Below are positions 52,601 to 62,667 of a stretch of DNA of 64,000 bases, one piece after another. The notes under the pieces are model-generated. The model was not told the DNA's origin. It did not search any database and worked only from the letters and a program-made list of their open reading frames with translations. Numbering within the stretch: the first letter of the stretch is position 1; the number at the start of each line of letters is the position of its first letter. The translations under genes were made by a program, and so were the position numbers. The stretch lies in the NCBI GenBank assembly GCA_017562135.1, contig QEYB01000981.1, positions 248,001 through 312,000 of the forward strand, given 5' to 3'. The DNA comes from Dipylidium caninum (taxonomy: Eukaryota; Platyhelminthes; Cestoda; Cyclophyllidea; Dipylidiidae).

Positions 52601-55600
52601 TATTTGCATCTTTAGCCAAGTCTTCTTACCTCGGTTTGGCTACCGATCAGACTGATTCTTTCCCACTGTAGCTCATCACAGATATGGCGGGCTCCCGGGG
52701 TGGACAGGGTCAGTTTATGTCATTGACTGACCTGTCCGACCCCCAGGCCGCCGCTGCGGCCGCGGTGAAATTTCATCTCGCGATGACTTCCAATGCTGGT
52801 CGAACCGGCGCTGGACCAATTGCCCCTGCTCCTGATACATTCGATCATCCTGCCTCACACCATCGCCTACCCCCACCACCGCCACCGCCGGGTCAGTTTG
52901 TACCTCCCGAGGCACCTTTCCTTCCCGAGGTTAGCTCCGCTGCTGCTGCCGCTGCCGCCGCCGCAGCAGCCGCTGCGGCTGCTGCTGTCCCCTTCCTTGA
53001 TGCCAGAATTCCTCGACCACCCGCCTGGCAGCAACAGCATCCACACTCCTTGCCTCCTCTCCCACCACCTCGGCTTTCCTCAACCCCGTCAGAGACTGCG
53101 AAATCTATCGAGGTAGGTGTCTTCCTCGGTGATCTCATGATTCCCATAAAAGATGCTTGCGTTATCTTTTGGCTTGCTGCTTCTTTTCTCTCCTGGTGGA
53201 AGGCGGGTGGAGAAAACAGTTTAATCAGATGAGAATATCTCTTAGGTGAGGGCAGGAATTAGTTCGCGTGCACCTCTTTCGCTTTTCCAACACCACGTTG
53301 ATCAGATATACGTGGGGTGTCGTCGTCTTTCTCGTCAAATTTTGCTGTGTGATGCGACTCATGACCATTGAAGTAGCCTCGCACGCAAAGTCGACAGTGC
53401 CGGATCTCTCTCCTCACCGCCTCCTACGTGATATCTGCACATGCAATCGCATTACCTTTTTGTCACATCACGCAGCCCGTGGCCCATTTGTCACCGAAAT
53501 TTCTTTTTCTCCTCCTCCGACCTTGCGGTTGGTGGTCTTATTTTGTGTCTGTCAACAGGTTGAAACATTTTAATCTACCAAATTTAAATAGTTCCTCTCT
53601 CTCTCTCTGTGTACTCTCTTACCCGTCTCTTGTGCAGCAAGCAAACCAAATCAAAGCTGCATGACGAGGCTTCATTACTGAGTACTGACCGACTTCCCCA
53701 TGGCGTGGGTTACCTCATTTTTCAGAATCGCTCAAACGTCAGTGCGTTGACTTCATAACTTTTGATTTCATGGCGATCGTAGGAACTAATTGCACTTTAC
53801 CCAAAAACAGTCTGTTTTGGTTAAAATTAAATCAGCAAATGAAACTCGAAGTCATTTATTCCTCTTTTTTGATACTTGGGCTGCTTTTCTATCGCCATTC
53901 ACCGCAAATATTTCACTGTTCTTGTTTAGTTTGGTAAATGCATAGTGTTCCGCATAGCCTTTAATACGCTTTGTTAAGGAAGTATATTTTTTAGAACGCA
54001 GAGGCTCATCGCTTCCGTAATAATTAAAAATGCGGCTCTGTTACAGTCAAAGACCTCGCGGAATGCTGAATGTACTTTTTTATGTCTTTCTCAAAACGCC
54101 TTGTTTTTGGCCTTGTACAGAGTTCCTACTCACTAAGTGTGACCCCCACAACGACAGGGTGTTCGGGTCTGCTGCGGCCACGACAATGTCGTTATCGCGA
54201 CTTCCAGAGCCTCTGCTACCACAGCACTTGCCGTCGGGCGTTGCTGCGCCAGCATCGCCACTTACTCAACTCGTCCACTTCGGCAGTTGTGGCCGCGGTA
54301 GCTGGCGGGCTAGAGTTGGAGCGTCCCGATGAACGACTTTCACCTGCCTCACGGAGTGCGTGCAGCGTATTCGTGAGCCATTCTCGCCCGAAGAGCCACT
54401 GGACACCCAGACTGCGGAGACTCTGGAGCAGGAATATAATCGCATGGACACCTGCATCAGACGCATCATACGTGTGGTCAAGATGCTCCCCTACTTCAAC
54501 GAAATCGGCAAACCTGCTCAACTCGGCCTTCTGAGGGTGCGATCAGCATTTCATTGCCTTCACTTGCATAAGCCATCTCCTTCTAATGACCTAACAGTCA
54601 GCAGAAAGTAAAGATGCTTTTCTCAGTTCTTCTGTTACACTTTCTCTACGCAAAATTGCACCATATTATTTTCGTATTTTATAGTCGGCGAGTCTCTTAA
54701 ACCCTCCTTTCCCTGTGGCAGAAAATGACTACTTTGTTTATTTGCTTCCACAGTAACTGTGTGCAATGTCTTTTTCGCATACTTTTTTAAAGAGACATTA
54801 TGTGCTTCGCATTTATGACCGTGAAGTCGTTGGTACAACTCGAGAGCCACTGTCTCTCTCACATTGGAAATGCCTTCTTGGCCTTCAGGGCCTGCAGTCA
54901 TTTGACCGTTTTGACCAGTTGGTGGAGAGACTGGGCTTACAGTGGGGGAGGGCTGTAACCCCTTCTTTTACTCTTGCAGGCGAACATTTACGGCATGATA
55001 GTGCTCTACTCTTCCTTCTTCTTCGAGCGGGACATTCGCAAGTTGCGCTATCCCGTGAAGCAGCCAGATGGAAGCCTCACCACAGTTACGGTCTCCATGT
55101 TGGATGACCTTGCGCCTTCAGTGGTCAGTGATGAGAAGGCTTTCTCCGCCTTCCTCTCGGGCAAACATCGTCATGCCACCTCCGCCGCCGCTGCTGTTGC
55201 CAGTCTGAGGGAGGACTTCGAACTTTACAAGGTTGACGCGCCTTAACCCTTTACTTCCCGATTGTTAATCTTTGGTGTTGGTGCTGCATTCATCCTTCAG
55301 AACGTGATGACTCTATGCTTCCAGCGACAAGATCATTGTGTCTGAGGGTTATTATCAAAAGCCACTGTTTCTGCATGCGGCAAAGGGACAGAGAACGCCT
55401 TAAACGCCAACTTATTTGAATAAAATACTATTATTTCGAGTTGACCTCAGTGATCACCGGCTTTTGCAAAGGATTCGCTTACTTCAAAACGAGCCACACG
55501 TTAAAATCGGCAGTTGTTTATATTTCCAAACTCGGCGACTTCCGCATCGTTTATCGCACTATATCCACTCGTCGGCGACGTAGTCACCTCTTCTCCCCCC

Positions 55601-56703
55601 ATGGTACTCGTCTTTCGCGTAGATGCCTCCATTCACAATAGGCTCTTGCTTCCACAAATCTGCGATGGCATTCATCCGACAGATATGGTTTTGATTATCT
55701 TCATTCCGATGTTATATTTCCCTTCTGGGGGTCACGAATACAACCACTCATTTGTGTGGCAGCTCCGGCTGTCGGTAACTTACGTGATGTGCGTACTGGG
55801 GAGTCGTTTTTTGTGGCCTGGGCTCCTTAAGCCTGACGCTGACAGTCCTAATGCCTGCTCTCCAGAGGCATCCTTTTTTCTTAAAACACACATGCAGAAA
55901 GTCCAGAACCGTCTCACTACCCGGTTCTAGGGTTATTATCAGCACATATTGAAGACAATGATTACGAAAAGCAGTTGATAATGACTTTAGTGACGAGTAT
56001 TCGCTTTTTCTCTTTGTTTAACATCAAAGTGGAGTAAATTACGGTCGATGGATGTCATTCTGGGGCTAACAGACCATTAAATAATTGGCGCCAGTGGAAT
56101 TGGCGCAACAGTGGATTTCCAGGTCTACCGAGTAATAAGATGCGCCAGTTGACGTCACAATTGATTGTCTTTGAATTTGATCTCTTTCAGTCTACCCAAG
56201 GGTCGCTTGCCTCTTCTTATTAGCGAAATGTATGGCTTTTGACTCCCAGGAAGCTGTTTTTTTTCTCATTTTCCCCTCTTCGTCATTCGCCTTCTCAGGC
56301 AAACACGCTGGCGGCCTTCAACCACCTTGAGGAATTGGCTGGCGAGGATGACATTTTGCGAATGACACTGTTGGCGATTAAACTCTTCTCCGACGACTCG
56401 CTCTCGGATGACTTGCAGTCGGTGGTGGTGTCCTCGAAGCGCGTCTACCTCGTCTTCCTGTGGACCTACATCCGCTGGCGCGCAGGCCCCAAACACCTGC
56501 GTCAGGCGACCGAGCTTTTTGCCCGCCTCCACCTTGCCTTCATCGACCTGCGTTCCCTGGAGATTCGTATGACAGAGTTTGCGAAACTCGTCTCCCTCGA
56601 GGGCCTCTCCCCTCTCATGCGCGAGATCTGTTCCCTGCGCTCCAGCACCAATGGCGGTGGCGGCGGTAGTTGCAGAGCAATCGGTGGTGGGGGGCCCGTG
56701 TAG
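40053..56703 (+). CDS. HR96-like: Nuclear receptor, HR96-type (NR1J-like), complete 7-exon model
   Basis: A ligand-regulated transcription factor. HR96-type receptors respond to sterols, lipids or xenobiotics in insects and nematodes; the flatworm ligand is unknown. Exons: 40053-40601, 41047-41164, 47915-48204, 52672-53112, 54366-54536, 54980-55231, 56299-56703. All phases agree, giving about 741 residues. Order: a polar N-terminal region; two C4 zinc fingers (about residues 149-215) with P-box CESCKA rather than CEGCKG; a basic extension (KPKRRKQ); a very long Gly/Ala/Pro hinge (about 230-465); and a ligand-binding domain from about 466. The P-box, typical of HR96/DAF-12 receptors, decides the subfamily. 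The start ATG is the first in its frame. The beginning of exon 5 is uncertain (54,357 or 54,366, same frame). Confidence 0.87.
41047..41164 (+). CDS. HR96-like: Receptor exon 2: second zinc finger
   Basis: Reads IKACGRNGDCNIEGSQRKHC then PSCRLEKCLAVGMKKELIL. The spacing C-x5-C-x9-C-x2-C is the canonical second finger, followed by the CRLxKCLxxGM recognition sequence. The donor is C|GTAAGT, phase 1. Confidence 0.95.
41990..42125. repeat. Alternating purine-pyrimidine tract
   Basis: Clusters of CG/CA/TA dinucleotide steps, including ACGTACGTACGT near 42,035 and a GT-rich run near 42,100, in receptor intron 2. Confidence 0.65.
44073..44450 (-). CDS. Nested antisense intronless frame, 125 residues, family unknown
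   Basis: Starts at a true ATG (MGNNLKEARRKLRLWSSDDL) and ends at TAA. It continues PKSLRDQPQSYLFHFLQAEA, TVHVTVPDGAQITVPVVVRM and a basic C-terminus (NRTKQTISKLKEGFG). It is twice as long as neighbouring chance frames in this AT-richer intron and has balanced, protein-like composition. The bases before the ATG read ACCGGAAG, an ETS-type core often seen at housekeeping starts. No signal peptide or membrane segment is visible and I do not recognise the family. It could be a nested gene or a retrocopy. Confidence 0.5.
   Translation of the reverse strand: MGNNLKEARRKLRLWSSDDLPKSLRDQPQSYLFHFLQAEAEKPTVHVTVPDGAQITVPVVVRMWSAKLTNPELLQSKRLSHMSSQLKGVRAIHSGIKALGLDSRPAPGLCNRTKQTISKLKEGFG
44832..45017 (-). 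other. Antisense coding-like segment in receptor intron 2
   Basis: Reads LGEVQEIKRIEDVPVEVYCK then MTRFGSHLSNSIDNKPDDGT and ends at TGA. Composition is protein-like, with ATTAAA about 55 bases downstream. There is no ATG at its start and no clear acceptor, so this is only a candidate exon. Confidence 0.2.
45160..45360 (-). other. Antisense frame followed by AATAAA
   Basis: A 66-codon frame (begins SSDEVRRFLSMLVAYEVRRG) ends at TGA, and the minus strand has AATAAA at 45,139-45,134, about 20 bases later. It could be a terminal exon of an antisense transcript. The frame alone is within chance length. Confidence 0.22.
47252..47480 (-). CDS. Antisense terminal-exon candidate with AATAAA
   Basis: On the minus strand an acceptor (CCTTTGTCTAG) opens a frame reading HEDSVNAKNEKKNCRIGERV, then SEVYLHCPNKCQYQLHPRDY and TVNMTFYNPDQMLNRSLW, ending at TGA. 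AATAAA follows at 47,185-47,180, 67 bases after the stop. Four cysteines, two of them in CPNKC, hint at a small folded domain. An upstream in-frame stop means it must be spliced, and the upstream exon was not found. Family unknown. Confidence 0.38.
47915..48204 (+). CDS. HR96-like: Receptor exon 3: basic extension and Gly/Ser-rich hinge
   Basis: Begins in phase 1, completing a proline codon, with EKLEQRAKPKRRKQHL, a likely nuclear localisation signal after the DNA-binding domain. A glycine run (GGGGTGGGGSGG) and a Ser/Ala/Pro/His-rich hinge follow. The donor is ACC|GTGAGC, phase 0. Confidence 0.88.
48205..52671 (+). other. Receptor intron 3 (4.5 kb), AT-rich
   Basis: Contains a GT run at about 49,437-49,451, a perfect 9-base hairpin at 49,634-49,655, a CT-rich run near 50,110-50,170 and CA/GT tracts near 51,275-51,326. 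No exon or antisense gene could be supported. Confidence 0.6.
52672..53112 (+). CDS. HR96-like: Receptor exon 4: Ala/Pro-rich hinge
   Basis: Starts LITDMAGSRGGQGQFMSLTD. It contains HHRLPPPPPPPG, an uninterrupted run of about 17 alanines at about 52,937-52,987 encoded by mixed GCN codons, and further Pro/His-rich sequence. It ends ETAKSIE|GTAGGT, phase 0. Such a long low-complexity hinge is unusual for a receptor of this type. Confidence 0.85.
54366..54536 (+). CDS. HR96-like: Receptor exon 5: start of ligand-binding domain (helices 1-4)
   Basis: Reads RIREPFSPEEPLDTQTAETL then NRMDTCIRRIIRVVKMLPYF and NEIGKPAQLGLLR. The last part is the nuclear-receptor signature around helices 3-5 (family form F..L...DQ..LL), with AQ here in place of DQ. 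The exon start may be 54,357 or 54,366, in the same frame. Donor AGG|GTGCGA, phase 0. Confidence 0.82.
54980..55231 (+). CDS. HR96-like: Receptor exon 6: ligand-binding domain, middle
   Basis: ANIYGMIVLYSSFFFERD continues helix 5. RKLRYPVKQPDGSLTTVTVS fits the beta-turn region, and DEKAFSAFLSGKHRH with an alanine-rich stretch follows. The acceptor is CTCTTGCAG; phase 0 at both ends (AAG|GTTGAC). Confidence 0.87.
56299..56703 (+). CDS. HR96-like: Receptor exon 7: end of ligand-binding domain and stop
   Basis: Reads FNHLEELAGEDDILRMTLLA and IKLFSDDS (helices 7-9), then VYLVFLWTYIRWRAGPKHLR and HLAFIDLRSLEIRMTEFAKL (helices 10/11). GLSPLMREICSL fits the AF-2 helix 12 (family form PLxxEI). A Gly-rich tail ends at TAG. 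The acceptor is GCCTTCTCAG. Confidence 0.9.
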   Translation, partial: ANTLAAFNHLEELAGEDDILRMTLLAIKLFSDDSLSDDLQSVVVSSKRVYLVFLWTYIRWRAGPKHLRQATELFARLHLAFIDLRSLEIRMTEFAKLVSLEGLSPLMREICSLRSSTNGGGGGSCRAIGGGGPV

Positions 56704-59700
56704 GGGCGGTGTTGCTGCCATTCGCCCTGTCTTTCAGCGAGCGAGGCCGTTATTCTCTGTCAACACGCCACTCATCCATCTGCTCGCTTTGTCTCTCTTC
56801 TCGCTCGCCATTTCTGTTCCCCAGCATGAGTGCGCCCCTCCGCCTCCTCTCAGACTCGTACAGCCCCGCTGATGTTGAAGCCAAATTACTCCGACTGCCT
56901 TCGCCCGCCGTACGCCCCGGATTTTCGCCCCTTCTCCTGATCCTAAAGGCGGCGTTTCATTCACCCGCTGACGCACCCCCACCCCTGGTCCCGTCCCCTT
57001 TGGTTCCCCTCTGTAAAAATATATATATATATTTAATCTAATGTTGCATATTTCCTTTCCACTCTATTTATCTATCTATATATGCGTAGATAGATGTAAG
57101 GCGAACACCCGCCCATATACACACAACTCCCACAATAACGGCATTATTTAATAATGACGATGCTGATATAAATACACGAGTGAATGCCATTCTCCCTTCT
57201 CCCTTTGTATTCCACCGTCGCGGCGGGGGGTGTCTCACGGCGACTGTGTGCTCCCTCACTTCCACTTTGCTTGTGCTAGTTGGGCTCTTGTGACACATCT
57301 TGCCGCGAAACATGCACATTCCACCGTGTCTTCTAGGATCGCCTCTGGTCCCGCTTGAATTGGGCGTGTGAGGCCTGGGCACTCTCGGAGGTGAAATTGC
57401 GGTGGTGGAGGAGCTCGTTTTGCGGAGTCGAATGGCCCACCCCATGGCCCTTTTGGCGGCGTCGAAGCGGGCGCCCGGTGACGGTTCTCATTAACGAGAG
57501 TGGAACTCGAGGTGATTTGAATTGTGCTGGTGCCCTGGCGCCTTAGAGGTGTTCCCCGCAGACGCCTCGAAATTGCGAACACCCTACAGCGGTGCCGTAG
57601 TTCTAACTAACTTCCACTTTGTATTCCTCCGCTGTTTCATCCCTTCCAATGGCAGCACTTAAGTCGTGTCGTCGTTCTTTTAAGCGTAATACAAAAAAAA
57701 TGGCTTAAATGCTATCCGTCCGCCAATAGGGAGGAATTTTGGAAGAAAGTTGAGATTTCTGAGGGGAGCTGATCTTCTCTGCTGGCGTCCGTTCGTCTCC
57801 CCCGTCGCCTCCTTGCCGCTAACGTACGTGACAAAAGCCTCGCCCCGCCCCAGTGACACTCGTGACTGCCCTTTTTCCGGCATATTCCACGGCCGGGGCT
57901 GCAGCGTGGCTGCCTTATAATGGGAAAGACGTCGTCCGTGGCTAATTGACCCAAAGACGGATTTTAAGTGGAGGCGCGCACGCCCTTGTGCCCACATGCG
58001 AGGCACAACGCGCCGCCGTCTGATTGGGCGAATGGGCCCCGGCTCCTCTCTGCCACCCGCGACCTTCACAAGTGGAACTAATGCAAATGAGGCAACTCAT
58101 GTGCACTTCTCCTGGGGATGCAAAAGTCGCACTTGCGCCCAGCCTATTAAAAGTGGAATGTTTGAAAGGGGGAGGGTTATTTGCGGTCCTCTGAGCGGCT
58201 CTTGTGGAACGTTAACGTGATTTATTCTAATAAGATAGGTGATAAACGCTGAACGCATGACGATGGTAACCGAGTGCTTGATGTCGCGTGGGTTGTTCAA
58301 AATAAAATCAACCGGGGAAAGAGTTGCCTGATCGCCTCAGTGGCACAACTCCCCACCGCAAGTGCAGGTCCCAGCGTAAAACGGAAAACACAGCATGGCT
58401 GAAAGTAGGGCTGAGTGGTTGAATCGGGACGCTTCTATTGCGTCTCCAAATCACGGGCCAATTGAGGGAAACGATCAGGGAGATCGGCCCGAAGGACGCT
58501 CTGGCGTGGTTGCTTCAGCGGTGCTGAGGGCGCCGAGGTTGATGTCGCTAGTGTCCTCACTTTTGCTTGAAATAACCACCAGCCTCCCCCCCCCCTTTGG
58601 GTGTCACTTGTTTTCCTCCCGCCCTATTCACTTTCAATTGTTAAGTTGCCCTCATTTACGTGGTGTATTGTTTACTGTGCGCGCATGAGGAGGCTCAACT
58701 GACTGCCCCTTGCAAGTGAACATGTGAGTTCAGCGCATAGCGCAGCAGCGTAAAAGCACCCGCACAGGGAGCGGGGAAGAGTCGCCGTGCTTCCAGCAGA
58801 ACTGGTGCCGCAAAAAGGGCGTACGTGAGCGAGCACGTCCCTGGGTTTGGCAAGAAACAGGCCCTCTTGGGAGGGTAAACAAAAGAAGCAATTGAGATGT
58901 GATAATTTGATGCCCTTTTGGCTGCAGACTTAACGGCGCGGCCCATCACTATTTAATGGGCGACAGCAAGGGAATCGGAGTCTCAGGAATCACTACCGGC
59001 CGCAAGCATGGATGCTTGAGAAGAGCCGTTTTCACTTGCGTTTGCCGCCTCTCCACAGACTCAGTGGTGACTCCAATCCATTTGCACAAGTGGCAATTCT
59101 ACTTAGGTGTTAAGAGAGAAGTCAAGTGGTACTCCAAAAAGAGACGAATTCCCCCAAGTTGACTTTAGACCACACTCTCAAGTGAAACAACGAGATGGTA
59201 GAGTTGGTTCAAACCTGCCCTTAAGAAGACGTATTCGCCTGAAAAGTTTAACTTAGCGGACATCCGACAAATGGAGTAAAGAGGGAATACCATTGAAAGT
59301 GCGATGATAACTCCTCGGTCTGTGCTATGGACTCAATTCTTCGAGCATATCTAAACCCTTCTTAATAAAGTGGGTGCTGCCGTGTGGCGCTGAGAGGTGG
59401 GAAGGCTGCGACATGAGAAATATCTTACATGTCTAGCTGGCGTGCCTTGTCCGTCGGCCGGGGTCAAACCTCCGCCCTACTACGCCAAGTGGCCCCCAGT
59501 TGGGATTCAAGGTCGTAGTGTCAAGCTGAAGAAGGCCAAATATAACCGGACTCCACGCATTATTCGCTACAGAGTGGTAAATTGAGGCATTCGCTAGACT
59601 TTTTTTGCCACGCCTTCACTCACAATAAATCGGCTGAATGGCAGAGAACGTCACGCTTGGGCAGAGGAAGTGGAAGAAGACACTGTTTGACTTCTAAACT

Positions 59701-61154
59701 ACGAAAGTGAAGCACCTCAAAACTGAGAAATCCCATCTAGTGGATGTTTAAATTAAATTTGAGCTATGACATCCTCCCTTCGCGGTATCGTTAAGGGTTA
59801 AACTCTCCCCACTATGACCACTTCGTTGGCAATGCTTCTTGAATCTGAGTGTTCAACAGCAGGCTAACTCGCCGGTCACGTAGAGAAGAAGAATTGAAGA
59901 AAAGACGATGCCATGATTTCTAATCACTGCTGTCAGTGGCTCACAATCAACTGCCTGGCTTAGGCCTGTGTACATCTCTAAGCTCCGCTTAGCTCTAGGG
60001 ACTACTCGAAAGACTAGGGAAAATTAGTCTGCCCTTATTACAACATTACTTCCACAAATAAGGCGGCCGGCTCAACCCCTTTAAGGGAAGATTAAGTGAC
60101 GCATCAGTAGGCTGTTAATTTTGAGATTATGAGCCAAGTCAGCAGCCTACGCTACTCCGAAGTTACATTCGGTGAGAGGCTCACTTCTAGCCACCTCATC
60201 ATCCCATATCCCACCGAACTCATCCGCCCCATAACAGCACTCATCACTTACAAATCCCTGGCGCACGCGCCCCACTGGAATAGAATGGGAAATACGAGCC
60301 AACCCGGGCAAGAGGCCGTGAGTTCACTACTCTCTACCACCCAGCCCCGGAAAATCTTGCTCGTTTGGCCTCCCTGCATTTTGTTGAGCATGGAAAGCAC
60401 GGTACCGTGCTGACATCATGAACGCTAAACCAAATTCAGAAAAATTGAATCAACGCGAGACTCAAGCGAATCGACACAGGTTAACAGTTCTGACAGACCT
60501 GCTTTTTTGGAGCAATACTACGACTACGACATCAAACCATGATGCGTACTGCTTAGGAATCTTGAAGTCCTAACAGTCCCCGTAACGATGGATACTTCCG
60601 ACAGCCGTGAGGACGTACAAATGTGAACGGTTTCGAGAACCTGGTGGTAGCCGAATTCCCTTTAGGTTGGTATAGAGCTGAGGCGCCAAATTTCCCAGAC
60701 AGAGGGTACCACATAAGGGGCACAGACAAAAGCAGTGTCACGAGCGCTTGGATAGTATTTTAGTAGGGAGACTATTTCGTAGCCGGTATCCCACTACTTC
60801 ATTAAGGTTAAAAACCAAAGTATACAGAATGAAGGACCCAATCGCAACTCCTCTGACTAGAAGTAATACATTCGGGTTGAAACACAACCATTACTACCGG
60901 GGGAAGTTTACGCAATAGTATATCCTGATTAAACGCGGACCAATTTACCGTTACATAAATAAATACAGCCGAAGAGTCCATACTGCACCACGACTGGATT
61001 TCAGGTAGAGAGAAATCACGTTTGTACAACAACTTGTTAATAACATATACAGTTGTCGTCTTGAACAAGCCTGAGAAATTTGTTTAAAGATGTTAAAAGA
61101 AAAATGTTTTCTGTGTAGGGCAATGATCAGAGCTAAAGCTAAAGAGTTTTACCA
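56704..61154. other. Intergenic; GC-rich to 58.9 kb then AT-rich; no gene supported
   Basis: Holds the 3' flank of the receptor gene and of the minus-strand COX7C gene. Contains TA runs at 57,018-57,037, a GATA/TATC-type tract at 57,066-57,094, a C run near 58,587, AATAAA on the plus strand at about 58,302, 59,364 and 59,623, and a 16-base palindrome at 60,396-60,411. A minus frame at 60,808-61,068 (86 codons) has no recognisable motif. Degenerate transposon sequence is possible but was not recognised. Confidence 0.45.
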
Positions 61155-61495
61155 TTAAGTCTTCGAAGACTTCATTTGATGATAAGTAATAAAAAAGGGT
61201 ATGTTAAAGGCAATTCCAATAAATAGAATCATCTTTAGAGCCAGTTTACGAGGATTCTCAATGCTGAACGGAAGATTAGCTCCAATCTTCGACTCCTCGT
61301 CAATATTCTCCTCAATTGAGCTTAGCTTGTCGAAAAGTCGCTGCACAAATGCCGGTCTTTTAACAATGCCATGAGAATTAGACGCCGGAAATTTCGGGAC
61401 ATGAAAAATGGGCACGCTTGAGCGACCTAAAAGAAGGGCAGTCTGAAGGAAATTAAGGCAATATCGGAACCAACCCTCGACACTAACGCCGACAT
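61155..61495 (-). CDS. COX7C: Cytochrome c oxidase subunit 7C, mitochondrial
   Basis: A nuclear-encoded small subunit of respiratory complex IV in the inner mitochondrial membrane. Exon 1 is 61495-61471 (MSALVSRVG, a short basic start typical of a mitochondrial presequence). A 44-base intron (61470-61427) follows, then exon 2, 61426-61155. The C-terminal half is diagnostic: NLPFSIENPRKLALKMILFI then GIAFNIPFFITYHQMKSSKT matches human COX7C [20 protein letters not shown] and GSAFATPFLVVRHQLLKT, including the single membrane helix. The protein is 98 residues against 63 in human; the extra length is an acidic/polar N-terminal part (about residues 15-55). The split glycine codon supports the tiny intron. 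Confidence 0.88.
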
Positions 61496-62117
61496 CGCAA
61501 CTTATACAGCGCGCCTACAAGTGATAAAGAACAAGGGTTGCGGTTGTTTTTTCCTACACTCTGCATAAGATCAAAGTGTACATATTGAAATCCCTTAAAA
61601 TTATGAACAAATGGAGGTCAATCACCTATACACACTAACATTCGTGACTTGTCTGAACCTGCGTAAACTTGTTTGGACGGGGAATACTTCCGTAGCAATA
61701 ACTCCAGCGATTTTGGCGATTATAACTTTGTGGCCTTTCTCTGCCAACCAAACCAATCAATGTTTAAGGGACAAACGTTTCACCGCTAATTACATTAGTG
61801 AATAACTGCAGTTAGGTCCAACCATTAACTGATGTGATTGCTATAATCCGAGTGCACCTAAACCAAACTGTGTTTTAGATCTTTAGCACATATACAAATT
61901 GTTAAGCTTACACGAATTTTGTATCCTTTAAGAACAAAGGAACTTCACTTGCTTAAGAGTATTTTCTAAAACCAACGTAACAGTATCACCAAGGTTGGCT
62001 CATTGCCTCGCAAGCCAATCAAACTACAGAAACCCGACATTGTTGTTAACTAGCCAATTCTCGGACCTTCATTGATTTTCCTCCGAATTTAGTTCTGGGT
62101 AGCGGCGCTCTTCTCTT

Positions 62118-62342
62118 CTATTCACCTTGAATGATAACTTCAGTCCCTTTCTGATAGACCATCTCACATATAAATCCTTCACTATATAAAATATAGACTG
62201 CCTTGAGGGCTGCATCATGGCCTCTGTACTCTTCGTTTTTTACCCTTACGTCTGTCATGCATGGTTGTCCTGATCGCCGCTTAGGCAAATTTTCCCCCGT
62301 TTCATTGCTATGAATGGCCCACTGAGCGTTCCTATTTTTCAT
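62118..62342 (-). CDS. Small antisense frame, 74 residues, family unknown
   Basis: Starts at an ATG (MKNRNAQWAIHSNETGENLP), continues VKNEEYRGHDAALKAVYILY and ends at TAG. Composition is protein-like and charged. It lies head-to-head with ZFAND4, the start codons about 325 bases apart, and upstream of COX7C on the same strand. No motif or splice evidence; it may be chance. Confidence 0.3.
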   Translation of the reverse strand: MKNRNAQWAIHSNETGENLPKRRSGQPCMTDVRVKNEEYRGHDAALKAVYILYSEGFICEMVYQKGTEVIIQGE

Positions 62343-62667
62343 TGCTCTTATTACGCAATTTCAAACACATCGTCAGTTTTATTGATCTGGGCCAAGGTTT
62401 TCTTAATATCCTTGTTAAAGATGACTATTTACCTGGTTACATACGAAATTCTTTTACTGCGCGTACGCTGCAGATAAATATTGCGCGAATCCGTCCTTAT
62501 ATTCAACCTAGTTAAGTTATTGAAATTTTTGTGGACCACGGAGTACTTCGATATGAAATCGCGTAAAATCACTAATTATCCTGACAATATTGCTTTTCGT
62601 TGTTATTACCTTCGCTTTACTTGCGGTTTTTTTCAGAACATGTCTATTATTCCTCACTAACGTTAGG
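62343..62667 (+). promoter_or_regulatory. Upstream region of ZFAND4, possible splice acceptor in the 5' UTR
   Basis: A strong pyrimidine tract plus AG (GGTTTTTTTCAG) ends at 62,636, 31 bases before the ATG. Nothing coding need lie upstream, so this could be a 5' UTR intron or a spliced-leader trans-splicing site, which flatworms use. A short out-of-frame ATG follows (MSIIPH, stop) before the main start. Confidence 0.3.

Noticed and set aside
54030..54332. Upstream open frame that might extend receptor exon 5
   Set aside because: It reaches a TGA at 54,330-54,332, before the ligand-binding-domain coding sequence in the same frame.
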